A stretch of 64,000 nucleotides of DNA from Leptasterias polaris (GCA_037783415.1 JAZGTN010000025.1:1178001-1242000); one strand, 5' to 3'. Positions 13,001 to 23,535 are shown, counted from the first letter of the stretch. Numbers and translations: made by a program. The notes: generated from the sequence alone by a model not told the origin.

Positions 13001-16000
13001 ATTTATGTTCTGGCGGAAGCATCGACTGGTGCAGTCCTAAACTTCATTGTCTATCCATGGGGGAAAAAGGCAACTAAAATGACTGCAATTGCCACAAAGG
13101 TTGCAAAACACCATCTTGGACGGTATCACAACATCTTTACTGACAAGCTCTATACTTCAGTGGCACTGGCTCAATTTCTTCTAAACAAAAAAACCTACCT
13201 AACCGGAGCAGTGAAGAGCAACAGTAAAGGGCTGCCGACAGAGCTGTTTAACTCTGACAAGAATCCCAATAAACAACGGATGAAGAACATGACCAAGGTT
13301 CCCCGCGGCACGTTTTACAGTCGACAGAACGGCCAGATGGTGGTGACAGCCTGGAAGGACAGCCGGGTCATGTTGACCCTGTCTACCGCACATCAAGGCT
13401 GGAGAGACCCAGCTGTCCACAACCTCACTCGTAAAATACCAGATAACAACGCCGGCCGAAGAGTCACCCAGATAATTCCTGCCCCTCCTCAAGTGTGTGA
13501 GTACACAAAGTTTATGGGCGGCGTGAACCGGAGTGATCAACTTCGTGCCTATCACACCTGTTCCAGGAAGGCTCAATACTGGTGGAAAAAGATCCTGTAC
13601 TTCTTGGTGGACACTGCCAGAGTGAACGGATACGTTGCCTACAAACAACACCACTGCAATGATACGCGGTCCGATGACAGTGATGTCAGCGCTGCCCTTA
13701 CCCACAGCCAGTTTGTACTTTCTTTAGGAACTGAGTTGATCAATGGATACGTAGCCAATTTCAGCAATCCCCAAAATAAATCCGCCACGGCTGTTTCCCA
13801 GCACAACATCCCCGGACACATGTCATCGACAATGCCAGGGCTCTATCCAAAAAGATGCCGATGGTGTCTTAACCACAAAGGAGTGACTGCTTCTGGCCGT
13901 ATCCGAACCACCAAGTACGGATGTCAGGTGTGCATGGTAAATCTCTGTCCAGGAGCCTGCTTTATAAAGTTCCATACACCCACTACAACCACAACCACGT
14001 CCCAGCACCTCACCGGACACATCTCATCCAAGATGCCAGGGCTCTATCCAAAACGATGCCGATGGTGTCTTCACCACAATGGAGTGACTGCATCTGGCCG
14101 TATCCAAACCACAAAATCTGGATGTAAGGTGTGCATGGTAAATCTCTGTCCCGGAGCCTGCTTCATAAAGTTTCATGAGGACGCACAGAAGCAAACAGAC
14201 ACCACGTCAACCGCAGAAACCAGTGCACTATCCCCTGAGCGGCCAGATCAGAGGGGAGAGAAGGAAAAGGAGCAAAGGGAGATAGATGACCCTGAAGATG
14301 AAGGGGAGGGAGGAGAAAAAGCTGAAGGACAAAGAAGAGAAGATGCAGAGGGAAAAAGAAAAGAGGAAGACCAAGGAGTAGAAGCAAAGGGAGGATACCA
14401 AGTGGAGAGAGAAAATGAAGACACAGGCCAACAAGTCAAGGGTGGAGAAGAAGTGGCTTCAGTAAGAGAAGAACCAGGAAAGGAAGCCGAAGGAGGAGAA
14501 GAAAACAGAGAAAGGGAGAGACAAGACCAAGAAGAGGGAGGAAGAAGAGGTGGAGTACATGCAGCACGGATTCCAGAGAAAGAGGAAAAGTGAGAGAAAA
14601 AACCTCCTTCGAACAAAAAGTAAAACTGAAAGAGGCGATTAATGACATCAAGATATTTTGCAATCAAGAGGTGCTTGCTGATAAGTTATCAGTTTACAGC
14701 CCCAACTCTGACAATATCTGTTGACTGAGCCCCTTACTACCCCCCAAAAACAACACCTATGAAATAGAATAGTCTGCGACAGTGCACACAAATGACTTTT
14801 ATAGATGGTGCAAGTCTTGCGCATTTGAACATTGTTTTCATCACGGGTTAAAGTCATGTACGTGGGACACTTTATTGGGTCCCAATGTTCGAATACACGC
14901 AAGACTTGCACTGGGGAGGGAGTACATGTACCCATGTCAACCTTATCAGGTACCAAGACACAGTGTGTGTTTGGTACAAGATAACATCACATCAGTACAG
15001 TCAATAGATCTTGCAAGTCTTAAGCGTATTCAAACATTTTTGGGACCACTTAGGTCGTGCGCGAGTTTGTTTCTTTCACGCGTTAAAGCAATGTACGTGG
15101 GACCACAGTGGTCCCCAAAATGTTTGAAGATGTGCAAGTTTTGCACGATCTACATGTATGTCATCATATTTTTGCCTAATTGCTTTAAAGTCTTTCAGTA
15201 GGAGGATCTCTGATAAAAGTGATTTTGATTTCATGACTTGTTTTTGCAAAGAAGATAAGTTGTTGAGTGAAGTAAGACCAAACGAAAAAAAATATTCCAA
15301 AATCTGCCAACCGTAATTTGTTTATTTAATATTTTTGTATTTAACTTGATCAAATATGATTGCATTTTTAACTATGTAAGATTTCTTTAACATCCAATAC
15401 TGCAAAAAAAGTATTTTAAAAAAACCATTGTCGGTAGGTCATTTCTTTTTGGTCAATCAACATTATTGGTGTGCAGGCATAAACAAATTGTTGGTAACCA
15501 TATTTCTTTCCCCAACCAACCTACCGGCCCTGTTTTTTTCCCAGCATCTTCACTGGAAATCTTACGGGAAACCTTACAGGAAACAAAATTAAATTTTGTG
15601 TAGGGCCCATCATTCATGGTTTCTGACTTTGTACAGAGTATGGCAAGTATTTTGTCATGGACACTTTATCTGTTAAACCATACATGTAGATGGTTAAACT
15701 AGACACAAATACCAGTAGTCTGTTTAAAACCCTGGTTGACCTCATTGTATTACATTGTATCAATTTTGGAATAGACTGCAAATTTGGGCATATTCAAACT
15801 TTGCAGAAGCGCGCAAGTTTTTTTCTTTCACGCTCTAAACCAATTGCTCTATGGTCGGTGGGACCCAAAGTGGTCCCAAAAATGTTTGAATACATGCGCA
15901 GGATATACACTGTCTATTGAGATTGGGTTGGAGCTATTTAATACCAGACTGGTTTTGTATTGAAATGTTTTTGTTTTTGTTTTGTTTTTAACTGACTTGG

Positions 16001-19000
16001 AATCTCTTTTTATGCCATGGAGAATATTTATTAACGTGTAGATTGTAAATTCTTTCTGTCAATTTATATTAGAAAAACTGGTTTGTCCTTTCCTTTACAA
16101 CAAACAAATTTACGTACTACACCATTGGCGAGGTACATGTATTTAGTCAACCAAGCTTAACCATGGCTTTACACACATTTAAGCCTGAGCACAAAGGCCA
16201 TTTGTTATTAACTCTTTCAGTGCCAAGGTCATACATGACAATTTATTTTATGTATTCTGAAAGTGCCTTTAAATCGTACATATGTACAATCTTTTTTATG
16301 TACTCAAAAAGTGTCATCAAGTAACACACCCATAATATACATGATCAAGAAAGGGCAATATCACTCAAGAAATACAATTTACTTTGGGATGTACCAAGGC
16401 AACAAAAATCAGCAGGATACACTTGATTTGGTGAGGAGGACTTATTATTTATTTATTTTTTACAGAATTTCGAAAAACATCAAAAAGCTGGTCATTTTAG
16501 GTTCAAAACGCACCACAAAAGCGGGCTCTGAAAGAGTTAAACTGTAGTTTTTCTCCATGCCCATGCTTACAATGGTTGGTAAAATAAAATAGGGTTGCTA
16601 TTATGCAATCTCTTCAAGTTGGAGAGAAAAGGTCCGAAATGCCCAATACCTGCGGAGCACCATAAAAGTGTTGAGTTTACAGATCACACTGAGGAAACAA
16701 AGACCGAGATATTGGACATTTATTGGTTGATCTCAATAATTTTTGGATTATACCAAAGGGACTTTGATAAGTAAGAATTTTGTTGTATACATATCTTGAA
16801 GCAAAACAATATCTTCTATTAAGTGATACATTCTAATAGAGTTTGCAAACTGGCCTTTGAACAAAAGCTTTTTGTTGAGTAAAAATGTTTACTTCACATT
16901 TGAGTGGTCAAACAATGTGGTCACCAGTGGCTGTTTATGTCAACTTCATGTCTGGTGGGTTTAACAAAAATATGCAGTGTATTTTCTTTTAATGTGTAGG
17001 TCTGAACATTGCTTAAGGCCAAGTAAAAAAAATACCAGTTGATCGTCCCCGCCCGCATCCTTTTTTGAGGCCGCATCCTTTATTTTTTTATTTTTTTTTT
17101 TTCCCGATTTTTCCAACAAAAAAACAAAAACAAGTTTGTATTTTTAATGCACCCTTGACATATATATTTTAATTTTTGATGTAAACTTACCTCATGCAAC
17201 AAATAGATATAAAGAAAGTTTGCGGTGATTTCAAACTGAAGAATTGGTGGCCTGTTTGAATTGAAATACTTGGCGGCCATCTTGGAAAAAAAATAATAAA
17301 TAAAAAATAAAAAGGCCCTCATCCTCCTCTTTTTGGAAAAATCAGGACGATCAACTGGTATTTTTTTTTATTTGGCCTAATCATCATGTAACTAAAATTA
17401 CATGTTTCTCGTCTGGACTTTTTGAAAAAAGAGAGGAGATCCTTATTATTAGTTATTTTCCTTTTTATAAAAACTCTTTTTTTAAAGAGGTGGCAAGGAC
17501 GAGAAACATATTTTTTGTTAAATGGCCTTATAGGCCTATAGTATTATGAATCTCATGTAATCAATTTTTAAGATTATATTAAAATTCATAAAACATAAAT
17601 TATTGCAAATCACTTGATTACTGTTTATATAGAATAATTTTTCAAGTGTTATTTTTATATAAGGTTTTATCTGTCCATTGGGCTTTAGGCATTCCTGAAA
17701 CCCTCTAAACTCATTTTGATTGGAGTATGCACCACCTGTAGCTAAGTGGGCAGACAGGCGGCTAATCATCATCAACAGTCTCTACCCTCACAGTTAACCA
17801 TTTAGGCTATTATCCTGGGAGATGAGAAGCAGTTGTAGCCTTGCCCAAATAAGTGTCACCACAACCAGGATTGGCCATCAGTACTAGAATTTGATTCTCG
17901 AAATCACTCTAGCCTCCTCATATCGTTTATTACCTGAAGGCAAAGGGATATCTCCCAGATAATACCCAGTGCACTTTGTGTCAGAGAACTATATCATTTC
18001 TATTGTAATTTCACAGCTTGGGAAGCCATAAACGCAAAGCATCTGCAAACAGATAGCCAGTTTGTAATCAATGTTACACAAATATTAAACAATAGTGTTG
18101 AATTTGTTGAAAACAAAGCAATCAATAATGGGAAGTTTGAGGGTTTTTAATTAAAAGTTTTAAGAAATTTAAGTTTGGTCACAATAAGTTAACAGGATTG
18201 AATGTTTTGCAACCTTCTGGCCGTCCATGCCAACCAGCAAAGTTTATTTATCAGCAATGGAAAGGTTTAATAGCATTTTGGGGATCAGAGTCATCATTTA
18301 TTGTATGTACAATGTAACACCACATTGTTTTGTATTACTGTGCTATACTACTACAGTATTGTTCAGAAATAAATTAGATGCTAAAGATTAATCGTTAACA
18401 TATTAGAGACCAGATGGTGTGGACTTTGTATTTTTTGTGAATTCTCGTCTGCTTTAAATAGGGGACTGTTCCTTTTTCCTCAGCCCCCCCCCCCCCCCCT
18501 TCATATGATACGAGCAGCTACAAAATATCATTAGTTTATCCTTTATGTCACAGGATGATCTCTGAGAATGATTCAGGTCCTTTGAGCTTTTAACTTTTTC
18601 CTGTTGAAGGATATTGAGGGATTCAGGTTGTATAGGTTGTAAGTTAATAAGGGAACAAGAGAGTGGCGATGAGGACTTAAGCGACCGTTTAAAACAGGCA
18701 GGGTTGTGGTAAAGGACCGATAAAGGACCAAGCCGAAGGTGAGGTTCTTTACATTGAATCAGATCAAATTCATGAAAATCATGAAGAAACCATTTAGAAT
18801 GCTCCGGATTACACAACAAGAGCCTTTAAAACCAAAGTTAAAAACCAAATAACAATCATTATTGAGAACCTTGTTTCAATTTAGCGTGCTTAAGGCCAAA
18901 CTTGAAAAATTTGGTTCAAGAAGGCCCCACAGTTTTAAAAACATATCTTCACCCTGTTACTCATTGAAGAAGGAAAACAAATGTTGTTGTTCACTATCTG

Positions 19001-21713
19001 ATGGCACATGTAATAGCAATTAGCATGCAGTGAGGTTGCTAATGTCAAAGGTCATGGTAGAAGTATTTTAATAACTATTCCATTGAATCTATCCATAGAC
19101 ATGGCCAGAACTGGCTTTAGACTCGTTCTTCCTGTGGACAGATCATATTGACACCGTTCTTGTCATGTCCCCAGACTACATCAAGAGTAATGACATGGGA
19201 TATTCAGGATTTGCCCATAAAGTTTTCAGTGACTAGGCAGTAGGACTAGTTGGCAGTCAACCATTTTGGTCCAATGACAACCAGAATTCATCACTGTTCA
19301 GTCTTCATGCACACAGGAAACATGACCGAGATGGTGGCAAGAAATGTTCCCACGAACGAACGGACTATCTACAAAAGATGAGCAGTTGAATGAGCACTCA
19401 GCTCTTGAAAAGACAAAATGGCCTTGCCTGCCTGGAACGCACAATGTAAAGCCAGCCATGTATACCATGGCAAAACATACACACATAAGTTTATGGAATA
19501 TGGTTACCCTGTCTTTTCTTGGAGTGTTTCACTAATCACTAATCCTTTCATATGTACATTTGATGGCTTGTTTGTTGAGCACACTCTTTAAATTTGATCC
19601 ATGGGATTGTCACCTCCACAAAATCTACAAGACCCTTTAAATCTTTGTTTGTCAAGGTACCCAATGCTTTACTTGCCAAGGTCATTTAAGTATATATACA
19701 AGCTTGTACCCCACTAAATCCACTCTCATAGCTTATGGTGAGAAAAGCTAAATATTCAAAAATACACAAAAACACTTAGAAGTCTCACAGATTTTTACAG
19801 TAAAGGGGAAATTATTTAATGACTCTTTAACTTTTATTATCTGCTCAATTTGATATGGGGAGTCCCAAGGCCTGTCGAGTTATTACCCCTCCTATAGTAA
19901 TACAAACACCCCTGCACTGGTGTAATTTTCCAAACGTCCGAGCATCAATGTTGAAAAATGTCCCTACACCTCTCGGCAAATAGAACAATTTTATTTCTAG
20001 GGCCTATGTCATCCAAAATACCTCAAGTTGGAAGTCAACAACCCCAGGTTACAATTGTTAATTTTTGTTACACTGTATCCCTTTTATTGGGCTCTTAAAT
20101 CTGTCTAATAGAGAATATTTTGAGGGCCTACAAAATATTAATGAGGGCAACTATCTTTTGTCTCCCTATTTATTGGAGTGCACCCTATAGAGGGGGTCAT
20201 TTTTACAGTTTGACTGGAGACTACAAATCAGGACATTAGGAATATTGTCAGCATCATTTTTCTTCAGGAAAATTTCAATTTTTATAATCCGTTGAGAAAT
20301 GGCAACCTTAAACAAACAAACCACTCCTATGGTGTTTTGTGTACATTTTCAAATGAATGAGCAGTGCCTGCATGTACACACAAGTTTTTTTAATCTCATG
20401 TAATAGTTTCCTTCCAGTTGAACAATCCACAGACTTTTGGGTCTTGACAGTATCCTACGGTTGTTCTGATGACAATTTTTGAGATTTTTTTAATTTTTTT
20501 TTATTTCAATTTACTCTATATATGGGAGGGTCCCTGGTGATGGCAAAGGATTGGAACAGGAGGAGGGGAGTGGTCAAAATGTTGGTCTGTAAAAGACCTG
20601 ACAGTACCAACAAAGTTTTGCCCTGCATTTTTACCCATGGGGCTGGTACCATGTGTTTGGGGGAGGGGTTGGTACCATGTGTTTGGGGGAGGGGCAAATA
20701 CATGTAGGACCATTTATTTTAGGGCCTATGTCATCCAAAATACCTCAAGTTGGAAGTCAACAACCCCCTGGTCACAATTGTGAATTTTGTTTTACACTGT
20801 ATCCCTTTTATTGGGCTCTCAAATCTTTTTAATAGAGAATATTTTGAGGGCCTACAAAATATTAATGAGGTCGACAATCTGTTTTCTCCCTATTTAGTGG
20901 GGTGCACCCACAGGCCACTATCAACTGGTGGCTGTAGATTTAGTGTAGAAGATGTGAATTGTTCACTTGTGTAGCGAGTCTAGAAACCCAACATACATGC
21001 TAGTCACAAGGTAGAAGGAATACAGAGGCCAGGTACATGTAACTGCCCCCATGGCCACTGTGAGGAATACTTGGCACTCTGGTTCAGTGTGTAAGATCTG
21101 AGTTTGAGTTATGATTTAGACACTTTGTATTTTTTGTTGGCAATTTAGGTGCAAAGATATAATTTTAAACAAAATCTTTGAACAAAAAATTACAACATTT
21201 TGAAATGTTTAAACTCAAGGAACTCAGCAGCTTCAAAATGAACTAAAATTAAAAACAAAATTGATATTTAAAGTCTTACAACTATCTGAATTTGTTCATC
21301 ATGTCAAAGGGTAGACACTCTGGCCCTTTCTGAAACCACAGCTTTGGTTATGTCCCCGCCGAACCAAAATTGTGCGTTTTCAAAACCATTGGTTGGGTTT
21401 ACTTTGGAGTAAAAAACAAATCCGTGGTTCAAAATGGGCCACAGGGATTCGAACCCTTTCCATTCTAAACACGATCTGCCCGTCTTTTATTGATTGACTT
21501 ACCCATTTGTTTTTTCTCTTCTGGCCTTCGGTTCATCCAGTCATTCGCCTTCTCAAAGATACGCTGGATTGCCCCGGGCTCCTCTTTGACCTGTTTGTTG
21601 CACCCCGGTCCGATACACGGCGAGGTGTAATACAACAATAGTCCAAAGTCAATCAGAATCCACACCAAGGAGGTGGCTATGATAATTTTACACTGGCGTC
21701 TTTTGGGCAACAT
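9853..21713 (-). CDS. Polypeptide GalNAc-transferase, GALNT1/13 type (5' part, two coding exons)
   Basis: Joined exons 21503-21713 and 9853-10024 encode the N-terminus of a Golgi type II membrane enzyme that starts mucin-type O-glycosylation by moving GalNAc from UDP-GalNAc to Ser/Thr. Visible parts are a short basic cytoplasmic tail (MLPKRRQCK), one membrane anchor at about residues 9-29 ([17 protein letters not shown]), a Lys/Glu-rich stem, then [10 protein letters not shown] and [19 protein letters not shown]. These match the GALNT1/GALNT13 stem-to-catalytic junction closely. The exon junction falls within an Asp codon (G|AT) and uses GTAAGT and TTTCAG sites. I chose ATG 21713 because it sits directly before the basic tail. 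The catalytic and lectin domains are missing from the window and probably lie to the left. The 11.5-kb intron between the exons holds a piggyBac ORF on the other strand. The identity is firm. GALNT1 versus GALNT13 cannot be resolved because the duplication is vertebrate. Confidence 0.88.
10025..11746. other. GALNT intron sequence left of the piggyBac ORF
   Basis: This AT-rich intron DNA includes a SINE 3' fragment at about 10,425-10,500 (ACCTTTATAAGGTGCTACAT, the same as the tail of the 47.2-kb SINE) and a hairpin at 10,894-10,931. I looked for piggyBac inverted ends next to TTAA here and could not define one. No coding exon was recognised. Confidence 0.5.
10894..10931. repeat. Hairpin upstream of the transposase ORF
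   Basis: Arms ACCATAGAGAAAAAGGAC and GTCCTTTCTCTATGGT pair around a 4-nt loop with slightly uneven A/T runs. The surrounding 60 bp is also loosely inverted (AGTGTAT...ATACACT). It could be the end of an element or a small foldback repeat. Confidence 0.55.
11747..14593 (+). CDS. piggyBac-type transposase ORF with duplicated C-terminal cysteine-rich domain
   Basis: This is one uninterrupted frame of 948 codons, long for piggyBac transposases (usually about 500-650). Layout: charged N-terminus; Ser/Glu/Asp-rich acidic region (about residues 68-178); a basic patch PRKRH; the PiggyBac DDE domain from about residue 230 to 630; two copies of a Cys/His domain (about 700-743 and 767-810); and a long Glu/Arg/Lys tail. 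Conserved marks are TIDEATIKF (Asp400), IFTDKLYTS (Asp466) and [11 protein letters not shown]. In active relatives these usually read DE...FKGR, DN..TS and GGVD..DQ. Here the third catalytic position is Asn594, the residue after Asp466 is Lys, and the KGR...QY segment after TIKF is absent. It is intronless, lies inside a GALNT intron on the opposite strand, and terminal repeats at TTAA were not found. It is either a recently silenced copy or a domesticated, non-cutting gene. The start is ATG 11747; a GTG three bases upstream is not needed. Confidence 0.85.
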   Translation: MEKSQEGGSSVKNTQTSKGKAPLPKSKDAAFMRRQAQAKKQELRHAVYESAKDAGVQMGREYRALASSSDSEEEEFVNRAVEEMLDYYQCARSVGPESLAENSENESNESSDSSESFDGDYEEEGWVVADNDDGWGDEEEGDDEEDGDDGDGDGDNCDDVDYDDYEEEADKDEEGEGNNIPGPTPQKKIKLSSLLPRQITKPRKRHIDPESDNDPDPPSATQPNFPPDELGWTRSLEDVQVRPFRARKPLGPKFNHSNSALKYFFHFFPLSLLLAIVKWTNFKLKEAGEKATSIQEIRAWFGMNILMGLIKQANYRSYWSTCPSLRNNLISYTMSRNRFDTLNTHLTCNDPDIDPAHFHDPAHQYRFKMKHPIYPLETVWEKVRRRCLRRYHANRELTIDEATIKFVMPLEPIPAGFTIYVLAEASTGAVLNFIVYPWGKKATKMTAIATKVAKHHLGRYHNIFTDKLYTSVALAQFLLNKKTYLTGAVKSNSKGLPTELFNSDKNPNKQRMKNMTKVPRGTFYSRQNGQMVVTAWKDSRVMLTLSTAHQGWRDPAVHNLTRKIPDNNAGRRVTQIIPAPPQVCEYTKFMGGVNRSDQLRAYHTCSRKAQYWWKKILYFLVDTARVNGYVAYKQHHCNDTRSDDSDVSAALTHSQFVLSLGTELINGYVANFSNPQNKSATAVSQHNIPGHMSSTMPGLYPKRCRWCLNHKGVTASGRIRTTKYGCQVCMVNLCPGACFIKFHTPTTTTTTSQHLTGHISSKMPGLYPKRCRWCLHHNGVTASGRIQTTKSGCKVCMVNLCPGACFIKFHEDAQKQTDTTSTAETSALSPERPDQRGEKEKEQREIDDPEDEGEGGEKAEGQRREDAEGKRKEEDQGVEAKGGYQVERENEDTGQQVKGGEEVASVREEPGKEAEGGEENRERERQDQEEGGRRGGVHAARIPEKEEK
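13803..14178 (+). repeat. In-frame tandem duplication of the cysteine-rich domain
   Basis: A 201-bp period (67 codons) repeats CRWC..H, then [15 protein letters not shown]. The first copy has Cys704, 707, 726, 729, 734, 738 and His743; the second has Cys771, 774, 793, 796, 801, 805 and His810. Nucleotide identity is high by eye (about 90%), so the duplication is fairly recent, and all metal ligands are kept in both. A Thr-rich linker separates the copies. Confidence 0.85.
14808..14911. repeat. Palindromic MITE (CAAGTCTTGCGC family), copy 1
   Basis: A 104-bp element with long inverted arms, GTGCAAGTCTTGCGC...GAACATTG on the left and its complement on the right. It encloses TTAAAGTCATGTACGTGGGAC. 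Copies 2 and 3 follow within 1.1 kb. Confidence 0.7.
15007..15150. repeat. Palindromic MITE (CAAGTCTTGCGC family), copy 2
   Basis: The inverted arms start GATCTTGCAAGTCTT and end TTTTGCACGATC, with inner arms TTCAAACATTTTTGGGACCA. The core GTTAAAGCAATGTACGTGGG is shared with copy 1. Confidence 0.7.
15778..15902. repeat. Palindromic MITE (CAAGTCTTGCGC family), copy 3
   Basis: A diverged copy with ATTCAAACTTTGCAG on the left and CCCAAAAATGTTTGAATACA on the right, and the TTTCTTTCACGC core of copy 2. A half copy lies at about 38,364-38,480 in a formin intron. Confidence 0.6.
17017..17377. mobile_element. PIF/Harbinger-like MITE, copy 2
   Basis: A 361-bp element flanked by TAA (17,014-17,016 and 17,378-17,380), with GGCCAAGTAAAA...GATCGTCC ends inverted at the right as GGACGATC...TTTGGCC. 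The inner sequence is nearly the same as 6861-7220, in the same orientation. It is non-coding and sits in the first GALNT coding intron. Confidence 0.8.
19999..20185 (+). repeat. Dispersed direct repeat, copy 1
   Basis: AGGGCCTATGTCATCCAAAA through GGGCCTACAAAATATTAATG to GTGCACCC recurs 722 bp downstream at 20,721-20,908 with few changes. The copies have the same orientation, so this is a local segmental duplication or two insertions of one repeat. Confidence 0.75.
20645..20697. repeat. Short tandem repeat, two units of 26 bp
   Basis: GGTACCATGTGTTTGGGGGA plus GGGG(TT/CA) occurs twice in a row. It lies just before the second copy of the 19,999 repeat. Confidence 0.75.
20721..20908 (+). repeat. 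Dispersed direct repeat, copy 2
   Basis: Second copy of the 19,999-20,185 segment, about 90% similar by eye, differing by small indels near TCAACAACCCC. Confidence 0.75.
21503..21713 (-). CDS. GALNT1/13-like coding exon 1 (start exon)
   Basis: ATG at 21713 opens MLPKRRQCK and a hydrophobic anchor, followed by [15 protein letters not shown] and a charged stem ending KKQM. The donor GTAAGT starts at 21502. An acceptor, TCCCACCTAG, precedes 21728, so at least one untranslated exon lies upstream, and 21714-21728 is 5' UTR. Confidence 0.9.
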
Positions 21714-22583
21714 GATTGCCAAGTGTTTCTAGGTGGGACAGGGAAAAGTTTGACTGCGTGCAGTCTGCAGCGATGAAGCAACTTGAAAATTTCTCTGTGT
21801 GATGATGAGGTTGTTTCGAAACTGAAAGTTCGGAGGTTGTTTTGTTTGGAAGGTAGAATGGAACGGAGGTTTTGAGCCGGACTACACGGTGACTTCTTTC
21901 TAGAGGTAGTAGGGTCCTAGACTTAATTTTGTTGACTTCCTGTGAACAAATAAATAGGTACTAATTAACAATAAGATGTTAACATTTAACAACATTTTTT
22001 CATTACTTCGGAAAAAAGTAGGACATTCTGTTTTGAGTACAAGGGTTGACCTGCGTTTACATAATATATACATGTATGGTATGGTCTTTGACAAACTCTT
22101 TAGGATATTTTGTATAAAAAAAGTTACGATTTTTCTGAAGGCAACAAAATCAAAATTCAGACTTAATAAGTACCAGTAGGAAGAATTTCATGCCTGTTAC
22201 TTTCACAAAATGGAAGAAATCACAGTTCAATAATACAATACAATAATAAATAAAAAACTAATATAAAAATAATGACGAAAGAAAAAAAATAATTACCAGA
22301 AATCTCCTTCTCGCCCAAAGAAAATTAAACAGATTCAGTAAAGGTAAGTTTTCTCGTGATTTTAACACTTTGTATGGGTAAGTTTTCTCGTGATTTTGAC
22401 ACTTTGTATGTATGCAAATTGCCCATAAATTCTGGGAAAAAATGAGTAAAATAACGATGGAAAATTGTTCGCAGTGCAGCAGGTAAAATTGCGCCCTTAA
22501 TGTGCATTCCTCTAATGTAGTTAGGTTTTCACGAGAAGCGGTGCGGATAAAAGAAATTTGGGCCCCTTGATGTGGTGAACAAG

Positions 22584-23535
22584 TTGGATGTCAGTCACTT
22601 CGTACCTTTGCCACTTCGTACCCTGGTCACTTCGTACCTTGGCAAAGTTGGTCACTTCGTACCATCAGCCGAGTCACTCTGTACCTTCCTATTCTGTAGC
22701 AGCGGCCCTCTAGGCCTACCGGGTACTGTACTACTGTTGGATGTCAGTAAATTCTTACCTTTTTTAATGTCGGTGTGGCACTCTACTGTTTTACTGTTAA
22801 ATTTCGTTAAATTATACCTTTACCAAAACATCAGAATACTTTCATTTTCTAAGTGGTACAAGCATTGTATTTTTTTTAAACTAACACGTTAAAATAAAAT
22901 AAAAATAACTTACATTTCTAAAACAAATTGTATATCAACATAATCAAAGTTATTTTTGTTTGAAAAATGCATTTTCATGATTTCTTTTTGAAAAAGAGGG
23001 TATTTTGTATTTATTTTAACAAGTAGGCCTACCTATTTATTATAATTTTTTTTTTTTTTATCAATGTTTTTTTTTTTTACTTTAGTAAACTTGTAGTTGT
23101 ACATGTTATACTTTTTGTATCAACAAAAGTGAAATCATTGTTTTTGTCTCCCCTTCAATGTTTGCGTTTGCCAAAACAAAACATTTCGATTTTTAAGTTT
23201 TCATTTCTTTTTTACATCTCTGTGTGTATGGGGGGCTCGAGCAACTCAAACTCGAGGCAAAAAATTGTTAGTTGGTGGCGCTCAATAGGTGCAATCGAGT
23301 CGAGTCTAGCCACAACGGGTCATGTTTAACAAGACTTTGGCGGCGTGACCCTCACGAAACGAGACATAAATCCAGGGTACAGAATCGATACGACTCTTAC
23401 GAGTTACGAAGTGTCTTGTAAAAGGTATGAAGTGTTCGGGGTACAAAGTGTCCAAAGTCACTTAGGTACGAAGTGCCCAGGGTGCGAAGTGGTCAGGGTG
23501 CGAAGTGGTCAAGGTGCGAAGTGACCTGACACCAA
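22584..23535. mobile_element. Foldback element with internally repeated ends
   Basis: The left end (TTGGATGTCAGTCACTTCG) carries four spaced copies of CACTTCGTACC between 22,597 and 22,663. The right end (GCGAAGTGACCTGACACCAA) carries the inverted equivalents (GGTGCGAAGTG, GGTACGAAGTG). The flanks share GAACAAG at 22,577-22,583 and 23,538-23,544, a possible target duplication offset by two bases on the right. It lies in the probable 5'-UTR intron of the GALNT gene. There is no transposase, and the superfamily is unknown. Confidence 0.7.

Larger units (their letters stand above)
14594..17016. other. GALNT intron sequence right of the piggyBac ORF
   Basis: No exon was recognised. It contains a cluster of three palindromic CAAGTCTTGC-type elements (listed separately), then AT-rich unique sequence. 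Confidence 0.5.
17378..21502. other. GALNT intron sequence between MITE copy 2 and exon 1
   Basis: No coding exon was seen. It holds a degenerate SINE at about 17,745-17,925 on the minus strand, a poly-C run at about 18,484-18,499, a 190-bp direct repeat pair near 20.0 and 20.7 kb, and a small tandem repeat at 20,645-20,697. The word TTAAGGCCAAACTTGAAAAA at about 18,889 resembles the Harbinger-like MITE terminus, without the rest of the element. Confidence 0.5.

Noticed and set aside
11838..14667. Long minus-strand ORFs opposite the transposase (His/Leu-rich and Ser/Pro-rich)
   Set aside because: They are complements of the acidic and Glu/Lys-rich coding regions, with no splice context or family resemblance.
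6734..14849. TTAACCCG at about 6,735 and CGGGTTAA at about 14,843 as piggyBac ends
   Set aside because: The right word lies inside a palindromic MITE core shared with copies lacking it, and the implied 8-kb element would span a GALNT exon.
21714..21722. A start three codons upstream of GALNT ATG 21713
   Set aside because: That codon is TTG on the transcript. The ATG at 21713 directly precedes the basic tail and membrane anchor.
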